In this document: in pieces, positions 51,464 to 60,264 of the stretch
How positions within the stretch are numbered: position 1 is the first letter of the stretch
Layout: each line of letters opens with the position of its first letter
NCBI GenBank assembly: GCA_963734015.1
Contig: CAVTFG010000019.1
Location: 124,001-188,000 of the forward strand
Source: JALZKA01 sp963734015
GTDB lineage: Bacteria > Actinomycetota > Thermoleophilia > Solirubrobacterales > 70-9
DNA: 64,000 nt
Direction of reading: 5' to 3'
Position numbers and translations under genes: made by a program
The notes under the pieces: generated by a model
The model's input: only the letters and a program-made list of their open reading frames with translations
Told to the model about the DNA's origin: nothing
Database searches by the model: none

Positions 51464-52207
51464 GTGGAGGTTGAGCATCTGGTGACGCTCGCCGGCGTTC
51501 GTAAGAGCTTCGGTGAGAACGTCGTCCTCGATGGGATCGACTTGGAGGTGGGGCGCGGTTCCGCAGTGGTCGTCGCGGGCCCGTCCGGCTCCGGGAAATC
51601 CACCATGCTCCGCTGCATCAACGGCCTCGAGCCGATCGAATCGGGCGCGATCACGTTCGACGGCCAGCCGGTCGAGTCGAGCGGGCGGGAGGTCTATGGC
51701 ATCAGGGCACAGATCGGCATGGTGTTCCAGAGCTTCAACCTGTTCCCGCATATGACCGTGCTCCAGAACATCACGCTGGCACCGCGCGAGGTCGGCGAGG
51801 TTCAGTCGGGCGATGCCAAGGACCGCGCCCGCGAGCTGCTCGAGCGGGTGGGGATCCCCGAAAAGGGGGACGACTATCCCGCGGACCTGTCCGGCGGCCA
51901 GCAGCAGCGCGTCGCGATTGCCCGCGCTCTCGCCATCCGCCCGAAGCTGATGCTCTTCGACGAGCCGACCTCGGCGCTCGACCCCGAGATGATCCGCGAG
52001 GTCCTCGACGTGATGCGCGACCTGGCCCGGGAGGGGATGACGATGGTCGTGGTCACCCACGAGATGGGATTCGCCCGCGAGGTCTGCGACCGGGTCGTGT
52101 TCATCGACGAGGGCCGGATCGTCGAGGAGGGCACGCCCGACGAATTCTTCAATCACACGCGTTCAGATCGAGCCAAGGAGTTCGTGGACAAGATCATTCA
52201 CCACTGA
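51464..52207 (+). CDS. Polar amino acid ABC transporter ATP-binding protein
   Basis: 247 residues from GTG 51464 (GTG 51482 possible). Walker A GPSGSGKST, Q-loop MVFQSFNLFPHMTVLQNITL, signature LSGGQQQRVAIARAL, Walker B LMLFDEPTSALDPEM, switch VVVTHEMGFAREVCD. These match the GlnQ/GluA group for glutamate, glutamine and related amino acids. First gene of a four-gene importer operon; the binding protein follows after 42 bp. Divergent from the GFA gene. Confidence 0.92.
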   Translation: MEVEHLVTLAGVRKSFGENVVLDGIDLEVGRGSAVVVAGPSGSGKSTMLRCINGLEPIESGAITFDGQPVESSGREVYGIRAQIGMVFQSFNLFPHMTVLQNITLAPREVGEVQSGDAKDRARELLERVGIPEKGDDYPADLSGGQQQRVAIARALAIRPKLMLFDEPTSALDPEMIREVLDVMRDLAREGMTMVVVTHEMGFAREVCDRVVFIDEGRIVEEGTPDEFFNHTRSDRAKEFVDKIIHH

Positions 52208-52249
52208 CCCGAGGCAACACCGAAGGGGGGAGGAGAGAGGACAGGCAAC

Positions 52250-53158
52250 ATGGAGAGGACACGCTGGCGCTGGTTGGCGTTGATGTCAGCCGTCCTGGCG
52301 GCGCTCGTCCTGGCGGCGTGCGGCGACGACGATGATGACGACGCGGAGACGGAGGAGCCCGCGGCCGAGGTCGAGGAGTTCCCGGCGAACACGACGCCCG
52401 GTCAGATCCAGGAGGAGGGGACGATCACTATCGGGGTCAAGTTCGACGTTCCGCCGTTCGGGCTCAACAACCCGCAGACCGGCGAGGTCGAGGGGTTCGA
52501 CGTCGATCTCGGCAACTACATCGCCGACCGTCTCGGGGTCGAGGCCGAGTTCCGCGAGGCGACGTCCGACAACCGGATCCCGTTGCTCGTCGACGGCACG
52601 ATCGACCTGATCCTGTCGACGATGACGATCACCGAGGAGCGCGACCTGGAGATCGATTTCTCCGAGCCGTACTACATCGCCAACGGCGACGTACTGGTTC
52701 CCGGCGACTCCGACATCGCGGCGCTGGATGACCTGAACGGCAGCCGGGTCTGCACGGCGCTGGGCTCGACCTACGCGGACACGATCCGCGAGGAAGCCCC
52801 GGACGCCGACCTGCGGCTGGTCGACCTGTACTCGGAGTGCTTCGACCAGCTCCAGACGGGCTCGGTCGACGCGGTCTCGACGGACAACGTGATCCTGACC
52901 GGGATGGTGATCCAGGACGAGACCCTGGAGCTGCTCGGTCTCGACTACACCACCGAGCCGTACGGCGTCGGAATTCCCGACGGCGACACCGAGATGAAGG
53001 AGTTCGTCGACGCGTCCGTCGCCGAGTTCATCGACAGTGGGGCATGGCAGGAGACCTACGACGAGTGGGTTGGCCAGCACCTGCCCGAGGATCAGCAGCA
53101 GGGCCCGCCGGACATGACGCTCCAGGAGGCGCTGAAGCTATTCCCGCTGCCGAAGTAG
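52250..53158 (+). CDS. Polar amino acid ABC transporter substrate-binding lipoprotein (family 3)
   Basis: 302 residues. Lipoprotein signal ending VLAAC, then GDDDDDDAETEEP. The receptor begins ITIGVKFDVPPFGLNNPQTG and has GFDVDLGNYIADRLGVEAEF and the family signature STMTITEERDLEIDFSEPYY. Text near VCTALGSTYADTIREEAPDA resembles GluB-like glutamate receptors. GGGGGGAGGAGAG lies upstream. It delivers an amino acid, probably glutamate or aspartate-like, to the two permeases downstream. Confidence 0.92.
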   Translation: MERTRWRWLALMSAVLAALVLAACGDDDDDDAETEEPAAEVEEFPANTTPGQIQEEGTITIGVKFDVPPFGLNNPQTGEVEGFDVDLGNYIADRLGVEAEFREATSDNRIPLLVDGTIDLILSTMTITEERDLEIDFSEPYYIANGDVLVPGDSDIAALDDLNGSRVCTALGSTYADTIREEAPDADLRLVDLYSECFDQLQTGSVDAVSTDNVILTGMVIQDETLELLGLDYTTEPYGVGIPDGDTEMKEFVDASVAEFIDSGAWQETYDEWVGQHLPEDQQQGPPDMTLQEALKLFPLPK

Positions 53159-53191
53159 GGAGCCGGACGAAGACGACGTGAGGAGGAGAGC

Positions 53192-53854
53192 GTGAGCGAG
53201 CTCTGGGAGGTGCTCACCGAGCACCTTCCGGAGTTCAGCTCCGGCCTCTGGGTGACGATCCGGCTGGTCGCGATCGCGTTCGTGATCGCGATGGTCGTGG
53301 GCACCCTGGTCGCGGCGCTGCGGGTTGCGCCGGTCAAATGGCTGAACCGGATCGGCGGCATCTACGTCGAGACGTTTCGCAACATCCCGCTGCTCGTCCT
53401 CCTCATCATCGTCTTCTCCGGCTTTCCCCGGGCCGGCGTGGGCGTCTCGCAATGGGTCGCCGGCATGTCGTGCCTCGGCCTCTACACCGCGGCCTACATC
53501 GCCGAGGCGCTGCGCTCGGGGGTGTTCGCGGTCGGGAAAGGGCAGGTCGACGCGGCGCTGTCGCTCGGCCTCACGTATCCGAAGACGATGCGGCGGATCA
53601 TCCTGCCGCAGGCGTTTCGGACCGTGATCCCCGCGCTCGGCAGCCTGGTGATCGCGATGATCAAGAACTCGGCGATCGTCGGCGGCTCGCTCGTCGCGCT
53701 CCCGGATCTGCTCAAGCAGACCCGGGAGGTGCAGGCCGATACCGCCCAGCCCAACGAGGTCTATTTCTGGGGGGCGGTGGGCTTCCTCATCCTCACGCTG
53801 ACGGTCACGCTCGTCTTCCGGTATCTCGAGAGCCGGTTCGCGATTCGCCGATGA
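53192..53854 (+). CDS. Polar amino acid ABC transporter permease, first
   Basis: 220 residues from GTG 53192, AGGAGGAG just before it. Five membrane segments. HisM/GluC-type loop LRSGVFAVGKGQVDAALSLG then TYPKTMRRIILPQAFR. The EAA-like loop contacts the ATPase. Overlaps the second permease by 4 bp. Confidence 0.92.
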   Translation: MSELWEVLTEHLPEFSSGLWVTIRLVAIAFVIAMVVGTLVAALRVAPVKWLNRIGGIYVETFRNIPLLVLLIIVFSGFPRAGVGVSQWVAGMSCLGLYTAAYIAEALRSGVFAVGKGQVDAALSLGLTYPKTMRRIILPQAFRTVIPALGSLVIAMIKNSAIVGGSLVALPDLLKQTREVQADTAQPNEVYFWGAVGFLILTLTVTLVFRYLESRFAIRR

Positions 53855-54666
53855 GTTATCTGTTCGACTCGGGAAACTGGGAGTGGCTCTGGACGGGCAA
53901 CAACTTCCGCTTCCTGATCGAGGGCTTCCTGGTCAACCTGGAGATCGCCCTGATCGGGATGTTCTTCTCGATGATCTTCGGCCTCTTCCTCGCCCTGATG
54001 AGGATCTCGAAGCGCCGCTTCGTCAGCGTGCCGGCCGGGATCTGGGTCGACGTCTGGCGGAACCTGCCGCTGATCCTGATCATCCTCTACCTCGCGCTCG
54101 CCGTCCCCACCTCGTGGCGCGAGGCGTACTCCGACCTGATCCCGGGCTGGTTTCCCGAGGCGCTCCAGGACGAGCTGGTACTGGGCGCGCTGCTCGGCCT
54201 CGTCCTCTACAACTCCGCGGTGCTCTGCGAGATCATGCGCTCCGGCATCCAGTCGCTGGACCGTGGCCAGCACGAGGCCGCTGCCTCGCTCGGGCTCACC
54301 TACACGCAGCAGATGCGGCTCGTGATCCTCCCCCAAGGCCTCCGGCGGATGGTCCCGGCGACGGTTTCCCAGCTGATCACGCTGAACAAGGACACGACGC
54401 TGGTCTCGATCATCGCGATCCAGGAGGTGATCGGGCGAGCCGGCAACATCACCAGCGCGTCCGGGTTCTTCGGCGGGGTGCCGGCGCCGGTCCTTCAGGT
54501 CTATCTCGTCGTGGGCGTGCTGTTCATCTTCGTCAACCTGGCGCTCTCCAGGCTCTCGCGCAGGCTCGAGATCCGTGAGCGCGAACGCACCGGGACCACG
54601 CTGGAGCGGGTCAGCGGCATCGAGGACCAGGTGGCCGCCGAGACCGACGTCACGCCGTCGCGCTAA
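53851..54666 (+). CDS. Polar amino acid ABC transporter permease, second
   Basis: 271 residues. FLIEGFLVNLEIALIGMFFS marks the first membrane segment, and the loop IMRSGIQSLDRGQHEAAASL then GLTYTQQMRLVILPQGLRRM is diagnostic for this class. The cytoplasmic tail of about 35 residues is variable. ATG 53851 overlaps the stop of the first permease. The gene ends the operon and converges on the small citrate-synthase-linked genes with 4 bp between stops. Confidence 0.92.
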   Translation: MSYLFDSGNWEWLWTGNNFRFLIEGFLVNLEIALIGMFFSMIFGLFLALMRISKRRFVSVPAGIWVDVWRNLPLILIILYLALAVPTSWREAYSDLIPGWFPEALQDELVLGALLGLVLYNSAVLCEIMRSGIQSLDRGQHEAAASLGLTYTQQMRLVILPQGLRRMVPATVSQLITLNKDTTLVSIIAIQEVIGRAGNITSASGFFGGVPAPVLQVYLVVGVLFIFVNLALSRLSRRLEIRERERTGTTLERVSGIEDQVAAETDVTPSR

Positions 54667-54670
54667 CCCG

Positions 54671-54982
54671 TTAGTCCAGGATCTCGACGTCCGCCGCCAG
54701 CTTCGGCGCGCCGCCGAGGCTGTACTCGATGTCCACAGCCTCGTTCAGCCGGTAGCTGCCGAAGAGCCCGAGGTACATGGCCATCCAGCGGCCCCTGCTG
54801 ACCGACTCCTTGATGATCGGCCGGGCGAAGACGATCTCACCCTGGCGGACGTCCCAGACCTCGCCGCGCGGCTGTTCGACACCGTTGATGTGCACCCGGA
54901 TCGGCTCCCGCGCGCCGCGTGGCAGCCGCGCCCGGCGCCCGGCCGCGTAGCTGCCCTTCGGAATCTCTGGCGCGTCGCTCAC
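54671..54982 (-). CDS. Small uncharacterised protein, third gene of citrate synthase operon
   Basis: 103 residues. No family recognised. MSDAPEIPKGSYAAGRRARL is followed by strand-rich text (IRVHINGVEQPRGEVWDVRQ, GEIVFARPIIKESVSRGRWM) and YRLNEAVDIEYSLGGAPKLA. No signal, membrane helix or cofactor motif. Its ATG overlaps the stop of the gene before it, so translation is coupled. It is co-transcribed with citrate synthase, so a TCA-related regulatory or structural role is possible. Confidence 0.65.
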   Translation of the reverse strand: MSDAPEIPKGSYAAGRRARLPRGAREPIRVHINGVEQPRGEVWDVRQGEIVFARPIIKESVSRGRWMAMYLGLFGSYRLNEAVDIEYSLGGAPKLAADVEILD

Positions 54983-55323
54983 GAGAGCGCCTTCCGCACC
55001 GCCGCGAACGGCCCGCGGGTGCCCGGGTCCAGCTCGACCCTTCGCATGCCGCCCGAGAACGCGACGAAGGTGCCGTCGCCCATCACGTCGATCCCGGCGT
55101 CGATGCCGCGGCGCATCAAGCCGCCGGTCGAGATCTCGACCCGGCCGGCCACCTGGACCTCGGGCTCGAACTCGCGGAGCATCTTCCGGCCCTTCAGCGG
55201 CCCCGCGGAGCGAATGTCCTTCGCGTGCTGCTCGAGGGCCTCGAGCGCGGAATCCAGATCCTCGAACTTCTCCCGCGACACGCGCGGGCCCTGCCGCACG
55301 GTGAGCCTGTACGCGGCCTTCAA
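54979..55323 (-). CDS. Small uncharacterised protein, second gene of citrate synthase operon
   Basis: 114 residues from TTG 55323, which overlaps the citrate synthase stop (TTGA). It begins KAAYRLTVRQGPRVSREKFE after the start, continues as a helix (DLDSALEALEQHAKDIRSAG), then LREFEPEVQVAGRVEISTGG and a beta-rich end. I do not know the family. The coupling at both ends (TTGA and ATGA) shows three genes read as a unit. The same product set beside citrate synthase would be worth checking in related genomes. Confidence 0.65.
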   Translation of the reverse strand: MKAAYRLTVRQGPRVSREKFEDLDSALEALEQHAKDIRSAGPLKGRKMLREFEPEVQVAGRVEISTGGLMRRGIDAGIDVMGDGTFVAFSGGMRRVELDPGTRGPFAAVRKALS

Positions 55324-56720
55324 GCCCCGCGGCGCGAGCGGATCGGGCGGCGGAGGAACTCGTTGGTGATCTTCTCCGGCCCCTCGCGATCGGAGATCGG
55401 GACGTAGTCCTCGTCGCGCGCGCCGGTGTAGATCTGGCGCGGCCTGGCGATCTTCTGCTCGGAGTCGTCGATCAGCTCGAGCCACTGTGCGACCCAGCCG
55501 GCGGTCCGCGGGATCGCGAAGATGCACGTGAACATCTCGGTCGGGATCTCGAGCGCCTCGTAGATCAGGCCCGAGTAGAAGTCGACGTTCGGATAGAGCT
55601 TGCGCGAGGTGAAGAAGTCGTCGTCGAGGGCGCGCTTCTCGAGCTCGGTCGCGATCTCGATCAGCGGGTTGTACTCGGTCGCTTCGAGCACCTCGTCCAC
55701 ATGCTTCTTGATGATCCGGGCCCGCGGGTCGTAGTTCTTGTAGACCCGGTGCCCGAAGCCCATCAGCTTCTCCTCGCGGTTCTTCACGCCCTCGAGGAAC
55801 TCCGGGATGTTCTCCACGGTCTCGATCCTCCGGAGCATCCGCAGCACCGCCTCGTTGGCGCCGCCGTGCAGCGGGCCGTACAGGGCCGCGACCCCGGCCG
55901 CGACGGCCGAGTACGGGTCCACCTGCGACGACCCGACCGAACGGACCGCGTTGGTCGAGCAGTTCTGCTCGTGGTCCGCGTGGAGGATGAAGAGGACGTC
56001 GAGCGCCTTGGCCAGGCGGGGGTCCGGGTCGTACTTGACCTCGGTCATCTTGAACATCATCGAGAGGAAGTTCTCGGAGTAGCTCAGGTCGTTGTCCGGG
56101 TAGACGTACGGGAGGCCACGGTTGTGGCGAAACGAGAAGGCGGCGAGCGTGGGCATCTTCGCCAGCAGCCGGATCGCCGCCATGTAGCGCTCCTCGTGGT
56201 CGTCGATCTCCTTGGCGTGCGGGTAGAAGGTGGAGAGCGCGCCGACCCCCGCGAGCAGCATCCCCATGGGGTGCGCGTCGTAGCGGAAGCCCTCCACGAA
56301 CTGCTTGACGTTCTCGTGGACGAAGGTGTGGTGGGTGACGTCGTGGAGCCAGCGCTCGAGCTGCGGCTGGGTCGGCAGCTCGCCGTAGATGAGCAGGAAC
56401 GCGACCTCGAGGAAGCTGGAGTCCTCGCAGAGCTGCTCGATCGGGATGCCGCGGTGCTGGAGGATCCCCTTCTCGCCGTCGATGAACGTGATCGCGGAGC
56501 GGCACGACGCCGTGTTGGTGAACGCCGGGTCGTAGGTCATCAGGCCGAAGTCGTCCTCGGCGACCTTGATCTGGCGGAAGTCCATCGCCCTCACGGTCCC
56601 GTCCGTGATCTCGATCTCGTAGTCCTGGCCGGTCCGGTTGTCGGTCACCGAGAGGGTGCCCTTGGTCGAGTCGGCCGTGGCGACGCCGCCGCCGTCCACC
56701 GAAGTCTCTTGCTCGCTCAA
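55320..56720 (-). CDS. gltA: Citrate synthase (type II-like, hexameric form)
   Basis: 466 residues from TTG 56720, with AAGGAG 8 bp upstream. Condenses oxaloacetate and acetyl-CoA. Active-site His residues in LHADHEQNCSTNAVR and GPLHGGANEAVLRML, and MGFGHRVYKNYDPRARIIKK, plus the CoA/Asp region SGLIYEALEIPTEMFTCIFA and IPRTAGWVAQW. The N-terminal extension with beta-rich region (YEIEITDGTVRAMDFRQIKV) is of the Gram-negative NADH-sensitive long type, also used in Actinobacteria. PfkB kinase lies 76 bp upstream on the same strand. Confidence 0.93.
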   Translation of the reverse strand: MSEQETSVDGGGVATADSTKGTLSVTDNRTGQDYEIEITDGTVRAMDFRQIKVAEDDFGLMTYDPAFTNTASCRSAITFIDGEKGILQHRGIPIEQLCEDSSFLEVAFLLIYGELPTQPQLERWLHDVTHHTFVHENVKQFVEGFRYDAHPMGMLLAGVGALSTFYPHAKEIDDHEERYMAAIRLLAKMPTLAAFSFRHNRGLPYVYPDNDLSYSENFLSMMFKMTEVKYDPDPRLAKALDVLFILHADHEQNCSTNAVRSVGSSQVDPYSAVAAGVAALYGPLHGGANEAVLRMLRRIETVENIPEFLEGVKNREEKLMGFGHRVYKNYDPRARIIKKHVDEVLEATEYNPLIEIATELEKRALDDDFFTSRKLYPNVDFYSGLIYEALEIPTEMFTCIFAIPRTAGWVAQWLELIDDSEQKIARPRQIYTGARDEDYVPISDREGPEKITNEFLRRPIRSRRGA

Positions 56721-56796
56721 AGCCGTCTCCTTGCTTCGTCGTCGTTCGCCACGACGAATTCTCGCAGCTAGGCCCTTCTAAACGTTCTAGCGGGCT

Positions 56797-57711
56797 CTAA
56801 TCGTCGGCGAGGTGCGTCATCTCGCGGAGTTCGGCAAACCTGGCGTCCACGTCCTCCCGCGTCAGCTCCGCCACGCTCTCGGTCCCGAACTGCTCCACGT
56901 TGAACGACGCCAGCACCGTTCCGTAGGCCATTCCACGGCGCAGGCAGGCAGGACTGAGATCGCCGCCCTGTCCGTCGAGGTAGCCCAGGAGCCCTCCGGC
57001 GAAGCTGTCGCCGGCCCCGGTCGGGTCGCGGACGTCCTCCAGGGGCATGCCGGGCAGCCCGTAGAACCCATCGGCCGTGAACAGGCCTGCGCCGTACTCG
57101 CCGCGCTTCGCGACGACGACGCCCGGCCCCATCGCCATGAGGTTGCGCGCCGCGCGCGCGAGATTCGGCTCGCCGGTGAGCATCCTGATCTCGGCGTCGT
57201 TCAGCAGCACGCAATCGACCTCGGCGATCGCCGCCACCAGCGAGTCGCGCGCGGTGTCGATCCAGAGGTTCATCGAGTCGAGCGCCGCGAACCGGGCGGC
57301 CTCGCACTGCGCCCGCACCCGCCGCTGGAGCTCCGGCTGGATGTTCCCCAGGAACAACGTGTCCGCGCCCGCCGACGTCGCCGAGAGCTTCGGCTCGAAA
57401 TCGGCGAATACGCCGAGCTGCGTCTCGTCCGTATGGGCGACGTTCAAGTCGTGTTCGTAGTGCCCGCGCCAGAAGAAGGTCCGTCCGCCCTCGACGCGCT
57501 CGATGTCCGACGTGTCGATCCCGCGCGAGGTGAGCAGCTCCGTGTGCTCCGTGCCGAAGTCGTCGCCGACCGGCCCGACCATGTGCACGTCGGTGAAGAA
57601 ACTGGCCGCCAGCGCAAAATGGACGGCCGATCCGCCCAGCATCCGCTCGCGCTCGCCGAACGGCGTGCGCACGCTGTCGAACGCGATGCTCCCGACCACG
57701 GTCAGCGACAT
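56797..57711 (-). CDS. PfkB family carbohydrate kinase
   Basis: 304 residues. MSLTVVGSIAFDSVRTPFGE opens it; LGGSAVHFALAASFF is the substrate-side glycine motif. The C-terminal anion hole and catalytic Asp lie in VRDPTGAGDSFAGGLLGYLD. It phosphorylates a sugar, nucleoside or similar; the substrate is not readable. Divergent from the quinone oxidoreductase gene with 78 bp between starts. Confidence 0.9.
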   Translation of the reverse strand: MSLTVVGSIAFDSVRTPFGERERMLGGSAVHFALAASFFTDVHMVGPVGDDFGTEHTELLTSRGIDTSDIERVEGGRTFFWRGHYEHDLNVAHTDETQLGVFADFEPKLSATSAGADTLFLGNIQPELQRRVRAQCEAARFAALDSMNLWIDTARDSLVAAIAEVDCVLLNDAEIRMLTGEPNLARAARNLMAMGPGVVVAKRGEYGAGLFTADGFYGLPGMPLEDVRDPTGAGDSFAGGLLGYLDGQGGDLSPACLRRGMAYGTVLASFNVEQFGTESVAELTREDVDARFAELREMTHLADD

Positions 57712-57789
57712 GAGCGCGGCATCCTAGTTACCACTCCGCGACAAATCGCCGCCGCTACGCGTACCGGGCCGATCCGCGAGGATGAGGGC

Positions 57790-58737
57790 GTGAAGGCGAT
57801 TCAGCTCGAGGAGTTCTCCGGGCCCGAGGCCATGCAATACGTGGACCTGCCGGATCCGGAGCCCGGGGAGGGCGAGGTCGTCGTCGACGTCGTGCGGGCC
57901 GGGGTGAACTTCGCCGACACGCACGTCACGCGCAACGACTACCTCGCGAAGCAGGAGCTGCCGTTGATCCCCGGCGGCGAGGTGGCCGGCAGGACCGCGG
58001 ACGGCCGGCGAGTGGCGGCGCTGCTGATGAACGGTGGCTACGCCCAGAAGGTCGCCGTGCCCGAGGCCGTGCTGGTGCCGGTGCCCGACGAGGTCAGCGA
58101 CGATCAGGCGGCCGCCCTGCTCCTCCAGGGCCTGACCGCGCACGCGCTGGTGAATCGCTGCGCTCGCCTCGAGCCCGGCGAAACCGTGGTGGTCGAGGCC
58201 GCGGCGGGAGGCACCGGGAGCCTGGCGGTTCAGCTCGCCAAGCGCCTCGGGGCGCGGGTGATCGGTCTCGCATCGTCGCCCGAGAAACGTGAGCTCGTGG
58301 AGCGGCTCGGCGCCGACGTGACCCTGGACTCCCGGGCGGAGGACATGAAGGAGGCGATCCTGGAGGCGAACGAAGGCAACCAGGTCAACGCCGTGCTGCA
58401 GATGTCGGGCGGCGCTGCGTTCGATGCGCAGCTTCGAACGCTCGCCCCGTTCGGCCGGATGGTCACGTTCGGGATCGCCTCGCGCGAGGAGAACCAGGTC
58501 CGGACCGGCCATTTGATGCGCAACAGCCGCGCGGTGATCGGCTTCTGGCTGGTGCATCTGTTCCGCGACCCGGGCGCGACGAGCGCCGCGATCCGGGAGC
58601 TGCTCGCCGCGGTCGAGGCGGGCGACTTGGAGGTCGTGATCGGGGGCGTCCATCCACTGTCGGAGGCGCGCGCCGCGCACGAGGCGCTCGCCGCCCGCGG
58701 CACCCAGGGCAAATTGCTGCTGGACCCCGCCTCGTAG
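57790..58737 (+). CDS. Quinone oxidoreductase-like MDR (zinc-free) dehydrogenase
   Basis: 315 residues from GTG 57790. GroES-like N-terminal domain with VRAGVNFADTHVTRNDYLAK, which lacks the zinc ligands of alcohol dehydrogenases. NADPH-binding Rossmann domain with VVVEAAAGGTGSLAVQLAKR. The middle motif LLLQGLTAHALVNRCARLEP is QOR-like. It reduces quinones or enones with NADPH; true substrate unknown. A hairpin spans its stop codon. Confidence 0.9.
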   Translation: MKAIQLEEFSGPEAMQYVDLPDPEPGEGEVVVDVVRAGVNFADTHVTRNDYLAKQELPLIPGGEVAGRTADGRRVAALLMNGGYAQKVAVPEAVLVPVPDEVSDDQAAALLLQGLTAHALVNRCARLEPGETVVVEAAAGGTGSLAVQLAKRLGARVIGLASSPEKRELVERLGADVTLDSRAEDMKEAILEANEGNQVNAVLQMSGGAAFDAQLRTLAPFGRMVTFGIASREENQVRTGHLMRNSRAVIGFWLVHLFRDPGATSAAIRELLAAVEAGDLEVVIGGVHPLSEARAAHEALAARGTQGKLLLDPAS

Positions 58738-58745
58738 CGAGGCGG
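58727..58745 (+). terminator. Hairpin spanning the stop codon of the quinone oxidoreductase gene
   Basis: CCGCCTCG (58727-58734), loop TAG which is the stop codon itself, CGAGGCGG (58738-58745): perfect 8-bp stem. No T run, so it may slow ribosomes or polymerase, or protect the 3' end. Confidence 0.5.
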
Positions 58746-58804
58746 AGCGAAAGCGAAGCCGAGCCCCGGCGTCGTTGAGCCCGCTGACTACCTCTCTCGC
58801 GCGA

Positions 58805-60235
58805 ATGCCTGCGTTCAACGAGCTCGGCCTCTCCGAGCAGATCCAAACTGCCATCGACGAGCTCGGCTTCGAGGAGCCGACGCCGGTCCAGGAGCAGGTG
58901 ATCCCCCAGCTGCTCGCCGGGCACGACGTGATCGGCCAGGCGCAGACCGGAACCGGCAAGACGGCGGCGTTCGGATTGCCGCTTCTGCAGTACCTCGACC
59001 CGGAATCGCAGGAGCTCCAGGCGATCGTGATGACGCCCACGCGCGAGCTCTGCATCCAGGTCACGCAAGCCCTGCGCTCGTACGCCGAGCACATGGACAT
59101 CGAGGTCGTCGCCGTCTTCGGCGGTCAGCCGATCGCGCAGCAAGCGCCTCGCCTGCGCGCTGGGGCGCAGGTCGTCGTGGCCACCGTCGGGCGCATGATG
59201 GACCTGATCTCGCGCCACATCCTGGTGCTGACGTCGGTTCGCTTCGTGGTTCTCGACGAGGCCGACGAGATGCTCGACCTCGGCTTCATCGAGGACGTCG
59301 AGAAGATCCTGCGGATGTGTCCCTCCGGTCGCCAGACAGGGTTGTTCTCCGCCACGATGCCACCGCCGATCGCGAAGCTCGCCGAGCGTCACATGTACGA
59401 CCCGATCACGATCAGCATCACCCCGAAGCAACTCACGGTGGATGCCATCGAGCAGGCCTACGTGGAGGTGCCGGCGCGTGAGAAGGCGACGCGCCTGCGC
59501 GAGGTGCTGAAGACGGAGGACCCCGAGCAGGCGATCATCTTCTGCCGGACCAAGATCGGCACGGCCCGGTTGGACGAGCAGCTGCGGAACGCCGGGCTGC
59601 GCTGCAAGGCGCTCCACGGCGACATGACGCAGGGGCAGCGGGACGGCGTGATGCTCCAGTTCAAGGACCACAAGCTGCCGCTCCTGGTCGCCACCGATGT
59701 CGCGGCCCGCGGGCTCGACATCGAGCACGTCACGCACGTCATCAACTACGACCTGCCGAACAACACGGAGATCTACGTGCATCGGATCGGCCGGACGGGC
59801 CGCGTTGGCCGCACCGGCCGTGCGATCACCTTCGTGACGCCCGCCCAGATGGAGGAGATACCGCGGATCGAGCGCGAGGCGAAGACCTCGATCGGCGAGT
59901 GGGAGCCCCCGGAGGAGCGGCTGAAGCACGCCCCGCGCCCGCGTAAGCGCGAGCACGTCAAGGAAGAGGCCAAGCCGCCCGCGGAGGGCGCTCCGGCGAA
60001 CGGCGCCAAGCTGTTCGTCAACCGCGGCTCGGGCAGCGGGATCGAGCAGGAGGACCTGCGCTGGGCCCTGGTCGAGGGCGCCGTGATCCCGGAGGGCGAG
60101 ATCTCGCGGATCGAGGTTCTCGAGCGGTTCTCGTTCGTCGAGCTGGGCTCCGAGCACGCGGCGACCGCGCTGGAGCGGCTCGACGGCACGCGCCTCAAGG
60201 GCAAGCAGATCCGCGTCGAGTACGCGAAGAGCTAG
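58805..60235 (+). CDS. DEAD-box ATP-dependent RNA helicase (DeaD/CsdA-like)
   Basis: 476 residues from ATG 58805. Q motif FNELGLSEQIQTAIDELGFE, Walker A AQTGTGKTAAFG (47-58), PTRELCIQV, VLDEADEMLDLGF, SATMPPPI, then helicase C with IIFCRTKIGTARLDEQL, ATDVAARGLDIEHVTHVINY and YVHRIGRTGRVGRTGRAITF. The C-terminal domain (about 405-476, GSGSGIEQEDLRWALVEGAV) is a DbpA-type RNA-binding fold. It unwinds structured RNA, as in cold-shock or ribosome assembly. An in-frame TTG/GTG start up to 58775 is possible; no clear ribosome-binding site. Confidence 0.93.
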   Translation: MPAFNELGLSEQIQTAIDELGFEEPTPVQEQVIPQLLAGHDVIGQAQTGTGKTAAFGLPLLQYLDPESQELQAIVMTPTRELCIQVTQALRSYAEHMDIEVVAVFGGQPIAQQAPRLRAGAQVVVATVGRMMDLISRHILVLTSVRFVVLDEADEMLDLGFIEDVEKILRMCPSGRQTGLFSATMPPPIAKLAERHMYDPITISITPKQLTVDAIEQAYVEVPAREKATRLREVLKTEDPEQAIIFCRTKIGTARLDEQLRNAGLRCKALHGDMTQGQRDGVMLQFKDHKLPLLVATDVAARGLDIEHVTHVINYDLPNNTEIYVHRIGRTGRVGRTGRAITFVTPAQMEEIPRIEREAKTSIGEWEPPEERLKHAPRPRKREHVKEEAKPPAEGAPANGAKLFVNRGSGSGIEQEDLRWALVEGAVIPEGEISRIEVLERFSFVELGSEHAATALERLDGTRLKGKQIRVEYAKS

Positions 60236-60264
60236 CCCGGGCTCGTCATAAGCTAGGCGGGCGC

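Noticed and set aside
60234..60243. AGCCCGGGCT palindrome after the helicase stop
   Set aside because: Ten-base self-complementary sites are frequent at this GC content and no second copy or supporting signal was seen.
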